DNA of 64,000 nt from an uncultured Rikenellaceae bacterium (lineage in GTDB: Bacteria; Bacteroidota; Bacteroidia; Bacteroidales; Rikenellaceae). This document shows, piece after piece, positions 18,232 to 26,855 of the stretch (positions are counted from its first letter, which is position 1; each line of letters starts with the position of its first letter). Location: positions 1 to 64,000 of the forward strand of contig CALVFY010000011.1 of assembly GCA_944326945.1 (NCBI GenBank), written 5' to 3'. The notes under the pieces were generated by a model. The model saw only the letters and a program-made list of their open reading frames with translations, searched no databases and was not told where the DNA came from. The position numbers and the translations under genes are program-made.

Positions 18232-18498
18232 ATGAAAGACATTGTATTGAAGGGCCGGATCGTTAAACGCGAGATCATTATCTATGTCATTTGTCTCGTG
18301 GTGACTTATCTGTTGAATATCTATGCGATTGCTACATACGACGATACTTCTTGGAAAGAGCTGTATCAGGTCTGGTATGCGGTATTATTCGTGTCGTTTG
18401 TGCTGTATGGTCTGACGATTCTCGTACGATTGATTGTGTGGGGTTTGTGGGCATTGATTCGGCCGTTGGTGTGCCGTAAGAAATGCAGTAGGGCTTAG
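18232..18498 (+). CDS. Small two-helix membrane protein, 88 aa
   Basis: Two hydrophobic segments (about residues 15-35, IIIYVICLVVTYLLNIYAI, and 46-75, WYAVLFVSFVLYGLTILVRL) are separated by a short loop, and the C terminus is basic (CRKKCSRA). It starts 2 bp after the oxidoreductase stop and 17 bp before the ApbE-like gene, so all three are probably one transcript. No homologous family is recognised. Confidence 0.75.
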   Translation: MKDIVLKGRIVKREIIIYVICLVVTYLLNIYAIATYDDTSWKELYQVWYAVLFVSFVLYGLTILVRLIVWGLWALIRPLVCRKKCSRA

Positions 18499-18515
18499 CA
18501 AATCCAAACGTTTCG

Positions 18516-19391
18516 ATGGATTATTCCTTTCGGGTATCGGCTGGAGGAATCGCTCTGTGGTACGGGTGGTTCGAGGCTATGCATACTCGAATGGATATTC
18601 TGTTGACCGGACTGCCCGAGTGTGAGGCGGTAGCTGTTTCGGAACAGATCCGGAAAGAGGTGACCCGATTGGAACGACGTTTCAATCGTTTCGATCGTCG
18701 TAGTGATTTGTGGAAAATCAACCATACACCCGGTGGGGATCAGATTGTTTTGGATGAGGAGTGGCTTTCTGTTTTTGGAGAGGCCGAACGTTTCCGCCAA
18801 TTAACCGAAGGTTGGTTTGATATTGCGGTATCTACGCCTGATCATACCCGTTTGGGCGAGACTTACCAGGTGGATGCTTCCCGCGGAGAGCTCATCCGAT
18901 TGAGAGAAGGGGTCGTGTTCGACTTTGGAGGCTATGCCAAAGGTTATGCCTTGGAACGGGTTGAACGCATTGTACGTGAGGCCGGAGTGAAGCATGGAAT
19001 GATCAGTTTTGGTAATAGTTCCGTTTGTTGTGTGGGTCATCATCCGAAAGGAGATTTTTGGCGTGTGGGCGTAGAACATCCTCGAGAACGGCGTCCGCTT
19101 GTCTTTTTTGAATTGTGTGATGCATCACTCTCTTCGTCGGGCAACAATGGCCGTAATGACGGACATATCGTGGCGGCAGGGAAGGGAGGAGTGACCCTGT
19201 CGGAGATTATCTCCGTGGCTGCCGTATCTCCGTTGTTGTGCGAGGTGCTTTCGACCGCTCTTTTCGCTTCATTGGCAGAGGTGGACGATGATGGACGAAG
19301 ACAAATACTTGCCCGATTCGATGTGCAACGAGCCGTACGGATGGATTATCGGGAGGGTATGGAGGTGGTCGAATTGATTCCCGATGCATGA
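18516..19391 (+). CDS. Divergent ApbE-like FAD:protein FMN transferase
   Basis: A 291-aa protein aligning with ApbE along its length. It has AMHTRMDI for the usual HxMGT, LERRFNRFDRRSDLWKIN for the SRFxxxSExxxxN region, GWFDIAVSTP, VFDFGGYAKGYALERV for LDxGGxAKGY, and LSSSGNNGR for ATSG. Several expected features are altered. The 'HxxDPxTG' segment reads GHIVAAGKGG, and the metal-binding 'ADxLAT' reads CEVLSTALF, with Glu for Asp. There is no clear signal peptide or lipobox, which is unusual for an enzyme that normally flavinylates exported proteins. Activity is therefore uncertain. Confidence 0.75.
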   Translation: MDYSFRVSAGGIALWYGWFEAMHTRMDILLTGLPECEAVAVSEQIRKEVTRLERRFNRFDRRSDLWKINHTPGGDQIVLDEEWLSVFGEAERFRQLTEGWFDIAVSTPDHTRLGETYQVDASRGELIRLREGVVFDFGGYAKGYALERVERIVREAGVKHGMISFGNSSVCCVGHHPKGDFWRVGVEHPRERRPLVFFELCDASLSSSGNNGRNDGHIVAAGKGGVTLSEIISVAAVSPLLCEVLSTALFASLAEVDDDGRRQILARFDVQRAVRMDYREGMEVVELIPDA

Positions 19392-19458
19392 TTTCCGAAC
19401 AGTTGTTTCCCTACATGAAGTTTTTTTTGTATTTTGCTTTTCCGTTCACGGTGAATAT

Positions 19459-20367
19459 ATGATTGAATTATCTGTCGTTATAGCAACCTATAATCGGGCA
19501 CAACCGCTCTTGCGGACGCTCGACTCTTTGGCTCGTCAGACCTTCGATCCTGCATTGTGGGAGGTGGTCGTGGTGGACAATAATTGTGTGGATGATACGG
19601 CGGTACGTTTTAGGGAGTGGGCGGAAGCGCATCCGAAAGTGAATGCCCGTCTGACCCGGGAGGAGAAGCAGGGACTTTCGCCTGCACGTAATCGGGGAGT
19701 GGCCGAATCGACAGGAGCCTACGTTGTCATTATTGATGACGATGAAGAGGTCAATCCTGAGTTTGCAGAGAGTTATTATCGGTTTTTTAGGGATTATCCG
19801 GGAGTTGCGGCGGCCGGCGGCCGAATTGTACCCTTGTATGAATATCCCGCTCCGAAGTGGTTGTCCCCCTATACGGAGCGTCCGATTGCGGGGACACTCG
19901 ACCTGGGGCCGGAACCCAGGCCTTTCCCTGCGAAGAAGTTTCCCGGTGGGGGGAATATGGCTGTGCGACGCACAATATTGAAACGTTACGGCCTGTTCGA
20001 TCCGGCATTGGGGCGTACGGGCGCCAATCCTCTGGCGGGCGAAGAGAAGGAGCTGTTCGGACGATTGAGGGCAGGGGGCGAAGAGATTTGGTATGTCCCG
20101 GGAGCCGTGATCTATCATATTATCCCCGAATCGAAATTCGATCCGCTCTATTTCGACCGGCTGACTCGTCAATCCGGAGTGAGCGAACGGATCCGTACGA
20201 AAGGTGTCTCACGGGGTGCCTATCTGAAACGACTTTGTGCCGAGGCGGTTAAATGGGGAGGGACGTTGGTCTTGGCTGCCGGATACGCTCTTCGTGGGGA
20301 GGCGATCAAGGGACGTTATCTGATTCGAATGCGTCGGAATATCACTTGCGGTTTGTTGCAAGGCTGA
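19459..20367 (+). CDS. Glycosyltransferase family 2
   Basis: The ATG at 19459 gives 302 aa and puts the GT-A fold at the very N terminus (ELSVVIATYNRAQPLLRTLDSL). The nucleotide-sugar motif DDDEEVNPEF near residue 95 and 'GGGNMAVRRTILKRYGLFDP' are typical of GT2 enzymes, with the acceptor region 'GEEKELFGRLRAGGEEIWYVPGAVIYH' after it. A longer frame from 19384 would overlap the ApbE-like gene. It is cytoplasmic or membrane-associated and probably builds a surface polysaccharide. It ends 24 bp from the convergent second glycosyltransferase. Donor and acceptor are unknown. Confidence 0.9.
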   Translation: MIELSVVIATYNRAQPLLRTLDSLARQTFDPALWEVVVVDNNCVDDTAVRFREWAEAHPKVNARLTREEKQGLSPARNRGVAESTGAYVVIIDDDEEVNPEFAESYYRFFRDYPGVAAAGGRIVPLYEYPAPKWLSPYTERPIAGTLDLGPEPRPFPAKKFPGGGNMAVRRTILKRYGLFDPALGRTGANPLAGEEKELFGRLRAGGEEIWYVPGAVIYHIIPESKFDPLYFDRLTRQSGVSERIRTKGVSRGAYLKRLCAEAVKWGGTLVLAAGYALRGEAIKGRYLIRMRRNITCGLLQG

Positions 20368-20391
20368 CAGTTCCCCCTTTGTGGAGCATAT

Positions 20392-21324
20392 TCAGAGGCC
20401 CTTTCGGGCAATTATCCAGGCCAGTTTATTGTAGACAGCAAGAAGCCCGGGACGCCATTTGCGGGGCAATCGGTTGAGCAGATAGAGCTTTTTCCAGCCG
20501 AAACGGTAGCGTCGGGTGTAACGGAAGAATCGTTCGGCTTTGCGTCCGCTTTCGGTATCACCTTTGGCGGTGATGGTGATTGCTTTGGCAATGCCACATC
20601 GGGCAATATATTCATTCAGAGAGTCGTTCCCTTCCGTGTATAGGTCTTGAAAAGAGAATGCCGTCCGTTCCGGTGTATAGATCGACGAAGATCGGTTGGA
20701 GGCTGTCACGCTGTAATTTACCAAAGGGTGAGGTGAAAAACAGACAGAATGGCGAGCGGCAATTTTTGTCCACAGGTAGAGGTCTTCTCCGAGCTTCATT
20801 CCGGGGGGGAATCCTCCCGTGTCGATCAACAGGCGGCGAGGCAGACAGCTGGTCGAAGGCAGGCAGATGTAACGGGTCATGGCCTGTTCGAAGAAGTCTG
20901 TTACGATACCGCGTTGTTCTGGCTGATGGGCCGGGTAGTAATGCCCGTCGCGGACAATTCGGAAGGCGGTAGCGTAGATACCGCATCCGGGAAACTCTCG
21001 GATTAGGCTGGCGATCTCCTCCAGAAAACCGGGCTCCCACCAGTCGTCGGCATCCAGAAAAGCGATGAAATCACCCGAAGCGGCTTCTGTTCCTCGGTTA
21101 CGTGCTGCGGAGACTCCTGCATTGGACTGCCGGATCAGATGTATGGAGTCTGAAACAAACTCCTCGGCCACGGCAGCACTCCGGTCGGAACTTCCATCGT
21201 CTACAATGATCGTTTCGAAAGGTGCGTATTTTTGTTCTGCGACGGAACGAATAGCCCGAGCCACTTCGCCCTCCTTGTTGTAGAGCGGGATAACGACGGT
21301 TATGCGAAGACGATCGGTGTCCAT
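20392..21324 (-). CDS. Glycosyltransferase family 2 (last gene of polysaccharide operon)
   Basis: The start at 21324 gives 310 aa (MDTDRLRITVVIPLYNKEGEV). The frame stays open upstream to 21987, but that part overlaps the next gene and has no GT sequence. Motifs are VDDGSSDRSAAVAEEF, GVSAARNRG and the DxD-type FLDADDWWEPGF near residue 95, then GEDLYLWTKIA as the catalytic-base region. It starts 8 bp after the pyruvyl-transferase-like gene ends and should act with it on the same surface glycan. Confidence 0.9.
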   Translation of the reverse strand: MDTDRLRITVVIPLYNKEGEVARAIRSVAEQKYAPFETIIVDDGSSDRSAAVAEEFVSDSIHLIRQSNAGVSAARNRGTEAASGDFIAFLDADDWWEPGFLEEIASLIREFPGCGIYATAFRIVRDGHYYPAHQPEQRGIVTDFFEQAMTRYICLPSTSCLPRRLLIDTGGFPPGMKLGEDLYLWTKIAARHSVCFSPHPLVNYSVTASNRSSSIYTPERTAFSFQDLYTEGNDSLNEYIARCGIAKAITITAKGDTESGRKAERFFRYTRRYRFGWKKLYLLNRLPRKWRPGLLAVYNKLAWIIARKGL

Positions 21325-21332
21325 AGGCTTTT

Positions 21333-22550
21333 TTATAGGTTTCGGAGAGTCTCTTCGGCCTGCCGGCGGGCAGCGGTTACCCGTTCGGTGATCTCGTGGC
21401 GGAGTTGTTCGTAGTGGGTCAGTACATAGTCGGTTTTTTCGGCTACCCGTTTCACGATCTGTCCACTCTCCCACAGTTCGTTGTCGTTGGCCTCGATGAT
21501 CAGGTCGCAGCGACCCAGCCCGCGTCCGATTACTCCTTCGTATTTGGCGCTGTACGAGAGGGCGATTGCCGGACGCCCTCCCTGAAACGTGGAGACGGCG
21601 GCGTGCATTCGTCCCGTAATGGTCAGCAGTCCGTGACCCAGAATAGCTCGTGCCCGGGTGGGACCGATCTTTTCGGGGATCGTTACGATACGTTGCCGTT
21701 CGTCGGGAGAGAGATCCTCCGCAACGGTTCGGATGGCGGCCGGTTCGTCGCCGTGGCTGCCGAAGGTGTGGGCAAGCAGGACGATCTGTTTTCCGGCAAG
21801 TCGCCGATCGGATAACAGGTGCCGGATGATTTCCCGGAAACGAGTAATATAGGTGTTGGAGTTTTGACAATAATATTTTCCTCCGGTCTGGCATCCGGAG
21901 ACGATCACGGTGACATATTCCGCCTCTACCAGCCCGTAATTCGACAGAGGAGTGGATCCCGTTTCGTGCTGAAGGGGCAGGTCGCATAAAGCCAGGTCGG
22001 CCGAGAGACGGGGTTGCAGGCCGAACTGCTCAGAGAGATAGTCCGCATTGGGTTGGTCTCTCGTGTAGAGTTCCATACGGGGCATCAGATGGCGAGCCAG
22101 GAATCGGTTGAGGGGGCGGTGAAACGGTCCAACGGTCTGGCCGAGCAGAATGATCCGAGTGTGGAATGAGGCTCTCCATTTGCGGATCAGAGCCAGAGCG
22201 GGTGCCCACGGGGAGTAATACTCCGAGAGGTCGTCACCACCCAGAACGATCAGCATATCGAATTCCCGTCCTTCGTTTTCGAAGAGAAGGCTCCACAATC
22301 GGGCTGCCTTGCGACGCAGGGGTGAAAGGCCTGCCGTACGTTGATCGGGGGTCGGGCGACGGATGAGCCGGATTCCGGCAGGAAGTTCGGACCGAACCTC
22401 TTCCAATGCTTGCTGATCGGCAAAGTCGCAATGGAATTCCACCTCCTGCGGTCCGAAACGACGGGCCAAGGCAGCTACCGTGACCAGTCCCATCATCCCG
22501 GTGCCGTAGTTGTCGAGGCTTTTGAAGTATTCGATCCGGATTCGTTTCAT
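21333..22550 (-). CDS. Polysaccharide pyruvyl transferase family protein
   Basis: A 405-aa protein of the CsaB/WcaK-like family (PF04230). It has the N-terminal 'FKSLDNYGTGMMGLVTVAALA', central 'MLIVLGGDDLSEYYSPW' and 'ILLGQTVGPFHRPLNRFLARHLMPRMELYTRD', and the C-terminal 'TITGRMHAAVSTFQGGRPAIALSYSAKYEGVI' that holds the family's conserved His. These enzymes add ketal pyruvate from phosphoenolpyruvate to sugars in surface polysaccharides. Its start codon overlaps the stop of the FrhB-like gene by 4 bp (ATGA), so the two are translationally coupled. Confidence 0.88.
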   Translation of the reverse strand: MKRIRIEYFKSLDNYGTGMMGLVTVAALARRFGPQEVEFHCDFADQQALEEVRSELPAGIRLIRRPTPDQRTAGLSPLRRKAARLWSLLFENEGREFDMLIVLGGDDLSEYYSPWAPALALIRKWRASFHTRIILLGQTVGPFHRPLNRFLARHLMPRMELYTRDQPNADYLSEQFGLQPRLSADLALCDLPLQHETGSTPLSNYGLVEAEYVTVIVSGCQTGGKYYCQNSNTYITRFREIIRHLLSDRRLAGKQIVLLAHTFGSHGDEPAAIRTVAEDLSPDERQRIVTIPEKIGPTRARAILGHGLLTITGRMHAAVSTFQGGRPAIALSYSAKYEGVIGRGLGRCDLIIEANDNELWESGQIVKRVAEKTDYVLTHYEQLRHEITERVTAARRQAEETLRNL

Positions 22551-23740
22551 CGTTTTCCGGTTTTGAGACCCAATCGGGTGGCCAGTTTGCCTGCCTTTTT
22601 GCGTAGTCGTTTGAGAAACGGAGTGCGGGTCAGACGAGCTACGGTGGTCGACACACTCTCTTGGCGGATCATTCTGAAAAACCTGTCGCGGGCGGCCGGA
22701 CGACGTTCGGGGCAGACGATAGCTTGATTCATGGCCAGAGCACAGTCGAGTGTGGACGGCTGCGCCACGAATTCATCTTCCACGGCGTGCAGGATCTCTT
22801 CGCCGCGGGGGGTGAGGGTGATGGCAAGCGAAGTCCCCCGGTCGTCGTCCATCTCGGGATGACAACGGTCCACTCCCCAGTAGTCGGCCAGCAACAGATC
22901 GGCTCCCGAGGTGAAATTCTTCACCGGGCAGGCATGGCAGCAGGGCCGAATGAAGAGATTCCGCAGAAAACCTCGCATGAAAGCATTGCGGAAAAAGGGT
23001 TCGGAGAGGATCGTTTCTCCTTGCGGACCGCTGTATCGGGCCGAGACCCGATAACGTTTCCATCCGTTGCTTTTGTCCCGGAAAGAGAAGTGCTCGAGTC
23101 GGGCGGGTACTCCTACGGCATTTTCGGCTTCGGTGCGTTGTTCGGCGAGGAATCGGTGCCATACGGCAGGCGAGGGAACCCCATGACAGGCCACCTCTAC
23201 ACAGGTCAGATTTGGATCTTCCCGTCTTAAAAATCCTTTCAGGCCGGCGATCTGACATCCCGTTCCGCTGAAAAGCACGGGTTTCCCCTCTTTCAGTAAT
23301 TTTCGTACACGAGGATAGCAGTCGCCCATGTCGCTTTGTACGTATTTCGATCCGCGGAAACGGACAATCTCCTCGAGGGTGTCGGCTCCGTCGTGAACAA
23401 TGTCGAATTGTGCGTCGAACCGGGCTCCGAAGACCGTTCCTCCGGCAGCTATGGTCTTTTCTGCCAGCAGCGAGAACACTCCTCCCGAAGAACTGGCCCG
23501 ACGAACCTCTTCGTCTCGGTTTCGAAGAGCATATACATGCGTATTCTCTCTGCGACTGGGACGCCGGTTAAGTACCGGACAGATTTTTTCACAGAGTCCG
23601 CATTCCGTACAGCGGTCGGGATCGGCTTTGGCATAGCGATATCCTTCCTCGTCCTCTTCGAACCGGATGCAGTGTGCCGGACATGCCTCTACACAGGCTG
23701 AACAGCCGCAACAATCCTCTTTTTTTTCTATCCGGATCAT
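22547..23740 (-). CDS. FrhB-like iron-sulfur protein (F420 hydrogenase/dehydrogenase beta-subunit family)
   Basis: A 397-aa protein. The N-terminal 50 residues are a two-cluster ferredoxin (CCGCSACVEACP and CTECGLCEKICP). The FrhB N- and C-terminal domains follow (SSSGGVFSLLAEKTIAAGGTVFGARFD; FSGTGCQIAGLKGFLR; RPCCHACPVKNFTSGADLLLADYWG). In polysaccharide loci such proteins are regularly found next to pyruvyl-transferase-like genes, and F420 itself is not expected in this phylum. The role is probably a flavin-dependent redox step in glycan decoration; the substrate is unknown. It lies between the LuxE-like gene (4-bp gap) and the overlapping pyruvyl transferase gene. Confidence 0.85.
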   Translation of the reverse strand: MIRIEKKEDCCGCSACVEACPAHCIRFEEDEEGYRYAKADPDRCTECGLCEKICPVLNRRPSRRENTHVYALRNRDEEVRRASSSGGVFSLLAEKTIAAGGTVFGARFDAQFDIVHDGADTLEEIVRFRGSKYVQSDMGDCYPRVRKLLKEGKPVLFSGTGCQIAGLKGFLRREDPNLTCVEVACHGVPSPAVWHRFLAEQRTEAENAVGVPARLEHFSFRDKSNGWKRYRVSARYSGPQGETILSEPFFRNAFMRGFLRNLFIRPCCHACPVKNFTSGADLLLADYWGVDRCHPEMDDDRGTSLAITLTPRGEEILHAVEDEFVAQPSTLDCALAMNQAIVCPERRPAARDRFFRMIRQESVSTTVARLTRTPFLKRLRKKAGKLATRLGLKTGKR

Positions 23741-23744
23741 GACA

Positions 23745-24722
23745 CTATTGTATTAACAGATTGCATCCACGGATTTCACTGTGGTCGGCCCGACCCAATA
23801 TCGAAAATCGTCCGTCGGGCCACAGTCGCCCCACGTCTTGTGTCTGAATGAAGGCGCACGAGGTGAGATTGGCCAAGTCGGTTACGTTGATGCCTCCCGA
23901 AGAGGAGGAGGTGCGCATACCGGGCAACGTGATGTCGAACGGGTCGTTCAGATCCCTCAACGATACCTCCATCCAGGGCGGACAACAGAAAATGCCCTTT
24001 CCGTCGGAATAGGCCTGTGAGGTGAGTTCGGCCATGCCGTATTCGGAATGGATCCGCTCTGTGCCGAAACTCCGACAAAGCAAGGCGTGGAACTCCTCCT
24101 TGGGGAGTTCTTCCCGACGGCCCTTCATGCCTCCGGTCTCCATGACCACGGTATTGGATAGTTTGGGGGCATATTGTTCGGCCAGATCCCACAGGGCATA
24201 ACTCACTCCCAGCAGGATTTTCGGACCGGATTCCCGTTCCATATCGGCGATCAGTTTCGGATAATCGTCCAAATAGAATCCTCCGCCACCTGCGGCGATC
24301 AGCCGATCGACCATATAGACCAGCGATGAACCTTGCCGTTGCAGATAATTAGGCAGCAGACCGTAGATTTTTATTTCGGAAGCCGGACCATAGAAGAGTT
24401 CGAATGCCTTTCGGAATGTTTTTTCGTAGACTTCCAAAGAGGCCATCGGATGGCGTGAAGGCGAGATCCCTCCTGTATTGCTGCTGGTGAAAACGATCTC
24501 CGGTTCCTTCTCTCCGCAATAGACCGTGTGACTTTTGAATAGTTCGATCGGAAGGAACGGTATCTTTTCGGGTGTATCCACTCGACGAGGGTCGATGCCC
24601 AACAGAGCGATATATTCCCGATAAGGTGCGCATGCCTCCGCCTGGAATGCAAACACCTCCATGGCTGCTTCGCGCATTTGACGCGGAGTGCGGATCGAGA
24701 GTATGTCGTCTATGCCGAGCAT
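23745..24722 (-). CDS. LuxE-family acyl-protein synthetase / adenylate-forming enzyme
   Basis: The ATG at 24722 gives 325 aa and leaves a 20-bp gap to trxB; a start at 24788 would overlap it. The sequence is LuxE-like (PF04443). It has 'IPFLPIELFKSHTVY', the phosphate-binding 'VFTSSNTGGISPSRHPM', 'VVMETGGMKGRREEL', 'IHSEYGMAELTSQAYS' and the C-terminal 'DVGRLWPDGRFSILGRADHSEIRG'. These enzymes activate a carboxylic acid with ATP. In this cluster the acid is likely an acyl or amino group for a surface glycan, but the substrate is not visible. Confidence 0.85.
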   Translation of the reverse strand: MLGIDDILSIRTPRQMREAAMEVFAFQAEACAPYREYIALLGIDPRRVDTPEKIPFLPIELFKSHTVYCGEKEPEIVFTSSNTGGISPSRHPMASLEVYEKTFRKAFELFYGPASEIKIYGLLPNYLQRQGSSLVYMVDRLIAAGGGGFYLDDYPKLIADMERESGPKILLGVSYALWDLAEQYAPKLSNTVVMETGGMKGRREELPKEEFHALLCRSFGTERIHSEYGMAELTSQAYSDGKGIFCCPPWMEVSLRDLNDPFDITLPGMRTSSSSGGINVTDLANLTSCAFIQTQDVGRLWPDGRFSILGRADHSEIRGCNLLIQ

Positions 24723-24742
24723 GGCGATGTGTTCTGGGGAAT

Positions 24743-25672
24743 TTAACGGGAATGAAGATAGCGTTCGCAATCGAGAGCCGCTACACAACCGCTGCCGGCC
24801 GCCGTGATTGCCTGGCGGTAGTGGGGATCCTGCACGTCTCCTGCTGCGAAAACCCCTTCGATGTTGGTCTTCGAAGTTCCCGGCAGGGTTTTGATATACC
24901 CCTCGGCATCCAGTTCGAGCTGACCCTTGAAGATCTCGGTGTTGGGATGATGTCCGATGGCCAAAAACAGTCCGCTTACATCGATTGTACGGGTCTCTCC
25001 CTTCGTGTTTTTAAGCAGCAGACCTGTTACTCCTTGCTCATCGCCAAGTACCTCTTCCGTGACATGACCGAAAAGGATTTCGATATTGGGGGTATTCATG
25101 ACACGATCCTGCATGGCTTGTGAAGCACGCATGTGATCTTTGCGGATGATCAGGTAAACTTTGTTGCAGAGCGAAGCCAGATAGGTCGCCTCTTCACAGG
25201 CGGTATCGCCGCCACCTACTACGGCCACATCTTTTTTGCGGTAGAAAAATCCGTCACAGGTGGCACAGGCCGACACGCCCATTCCGCGGAATTTCTGTTC
25301 GGAGGGCAGGCCCAGGTATTTGGCGGAGGCTCCAGTGGCGATGATCACCGACTCGGCCTCTATCGAACGAGTCCCGTCTGCCGTTGCCCGGAAAGGCCGA
25401 CTGCTGAAGTCAATCTGGGTAATGACTCCGAAGCGGACATCGGCTCCAAAACGAACTGCCTGTTTTTTAAGGTCTTCCATAAGTGCGGTGCCCGTCACTC
25501 CTTCCGGATAACCCGGAAAATTTTCCACTTCGGTGGTGGTGGTGAGCTGGCCTCCGGGTTCTATGCCTTCGTAGACCACGGGATTCAGTCCTGCCCGGGC
25601 GGTATAGATGGCAGCGGTATATCCGGCGGGGCCACTGCCTATGATGAGACACTTGATCTGTTCGTTTTCCAT
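24743..25672 (-). CDS. trxB: Thioredoxin reductase
   Basis: The ATG at 25672 gives 309 aa, the normal length. Motifs are FAD-binding GSGPAG at 12-17, the redox pair CATC (Cys136, Cys139), NADPH-binding GGGDTACEEA from about 153, and 'GVFAAGDVQDPHYRQAITAAGSG' at the C terminus. It passes electrons from NADPH to thioredoxin in the cytoplasm. It is the first gene of a five-gene minus-strand run with the polysaccharide genes, separated from the LuxE-like gene by only 20 bp. That may be read-through rather than a functional link. Confidence 0.96.
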   Translation of the reverse strand: MENEQIKCLIIGSGPAGYTAAIYTARAGLNPVVYEGIEPGGQLTTTTEVENFPGYPEGVTGTALMEDLKKQAVRFGADVRFGVITQIDFSSRPFRATADGTRSIEAESVIIATGASAKYLGLPSEQKFRGMGVSACATCDGFFYRKKDVAVVGGGDTACEEATYLASLCNKVYLIIRKDHMRASQAMQDRVMNTPNIEILFGHVTEEVLGDEQGVTGLLLKNTKGETRTIDVSGLFLAIGHHPNTEIFKGQLELDAEGYIKTLPGTSKTNIEGVFAAGDVQDPHYRQAITAAGSGCVAALDCERYLHSR

Positions 25673-25696
25673 AAGAGTCTGTGTTTTTATTCTACG

Positions 25697-25704
25697 CAAA
25701 GATA
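25697..25704 (-). promoter_or_regulatory. Candidate -7 box of trxB
   Basis: TATCTTTG on the minus strand, 24 bp before the trxB start. No -33 element is obvious. The opposite strand carries the weaker TACTTTTA at 25726-25733 in front of the divergent M23 peptidase gene. Confidence 0.5.
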
Positions 25705-25753
25705 GGCGAATATTTAAAAAAATCGTACTTTTATCGCGGTTAAAGAGAATTAC

Positions 25754-26830
25754 ATGACACGACGTATTATTCTTTGTTGGGCGGCTTCTGGTGTACTCCT
25801 TGTGGGATGCGGCACTCAGCAGTCGCTTTATCGCCCCCCCCAGGCGGAGATTCCTTCCACTCCTTCTCAACGGATCCTCTATCCCGAGACTAACGATCGT
25901 TCGGTGGGCGAGGTGATTCGGCAGCAAACATCCGTTGTCCCGAAAGAATCTGTCCGGGAGCCTGATGTTCCTGAAAAAGTGGAACGTCCGCGGATTACTT
26001 TTACCGGGGTGGAGAGTGCTCACGTGCGGGTTCCCGGAGTGAATCCGCTTCCGGCATCGGGACTGTTGACTGTCCCGCTCGAGGCGTTGCAGGAGGAGTT
26101 CTGTTATCCCTATCGGGGCAAGGTGATCTCTCCTTATGGTCAGCGGGGACGTTCGATGCACACCGGAGTGGATATCAAGGCCGTACCGGGCGATACGATA
26201 CGGGCGGCACTGTCGGGTGTGGTGCGTATGAGCAAGTATTACAGCGGATACGGTAATATAGTGGTGATTCGTCACTATACGGGTTTCGAGACGGTCTACG
26301 CTCATAATGTGAAGAATCTGGTAGAGGTGAACGAGGTAGTGGAGGCGGGCGATCCCATTGCATTGGCCGGGCGTACTGGACGTGCTACTACGGAACACCT
26401 TCATTTTGAATTACGTGCTGCCGGGGAGCCGCTCGATCCGATGAAACTCATCGACGGAGAGGCGATGAGCTTGCGATCCGACACTCTCTATATCAGCAAT
26501 CGTTCCGGAAAGATTTATGCCTATAATACGATGGCCGAGGGACGTCGGTTGGGAGCGTTGAACACTCCCGTGACCGATGAACGGTCTGAAAGCGAAGGCG
26601 GAGGTCTGACGGAAGAGCCTGAGGTATTGCCTGCTGCGAAACTTACCCCGGCGAAGCCTGTCGCTTCGAAACCGGCTGCGACGAAACCGGTGTATTATAC
26701 CGTACGGGCAGGTGATACACTGACCCAGATTGCGCGGCGCAACGGGACTACGGTGGCGGCACTCTGCAAACTGAACAATATAGACAAGGACAGTGTGATC
26801 CGGATCGGACAGCGTCTGCGGATCAGGTAG
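25754..26830 (+). CDS. M23-family peptidase lipoprotein with C-terminal LysM
   Basis: A 358-aa lipoprotein (signal ending LLVGC, Cys19). The M23/LytM domain covers about residues 115-245, with the zinc ligands in HTGVDIK and HLHFEL and the catalytic YAHN segment. A proline/alanine/lysine linker follows, then one LysM domain (YYTVRAGDTLTQIARRNGTTVAALCKLNN, about 312-358) that binds peptidoglycan. It resembles envelope NlpD/EnvC-like proteins. All zinc-binding residues appear present, so it could be an active endopeptidase in cell division or wall remodelling. It is divergent from trxB and convergent with folC. Confidence 0.9.
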   Translation: MTRRIILCWAASGVLLVGCGTQQSLYRPPQAEIPSTPSQRILYPETNDRSVGEVIRQQTSVVPKESVREPDVPEKVERPRITFTGVESAHVRVPGVNPLPASGLLTVPLEALQEEFCYPYRGKVISPYGQRGRSMHTGVDIKAVPGDTIRAALSGVVRMSKYYSGYGNIVVIRHYTGFETVYAHNVKNLVEVNEVVEAGDPIALAGRTGRATTEHLHFELRAAGEPLDPMKLIDGEAMSLRSDTLYISNRSGKIYAYNTMAEGRRLGALNTPVTDERSESEGGGLTEEPEVLPAAKLTPAKPVASKPAATKPVYYTVRAGDTLTQIARRNGTTVAALCKLNNIDKDSVIRIGQRLRIR

Positions 26831-26855
26831 TGCAAAGATCGTTTTGGCGTGGGGA

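Noticed and set aside
24743..26404. trxB as a 553-aa protein with a long N-terminal extension
   Set aside because: The extension lies antisense to the M23 peptidase and has no recognisable sequence. The ATG at 25672 gives the normal 309 aa.
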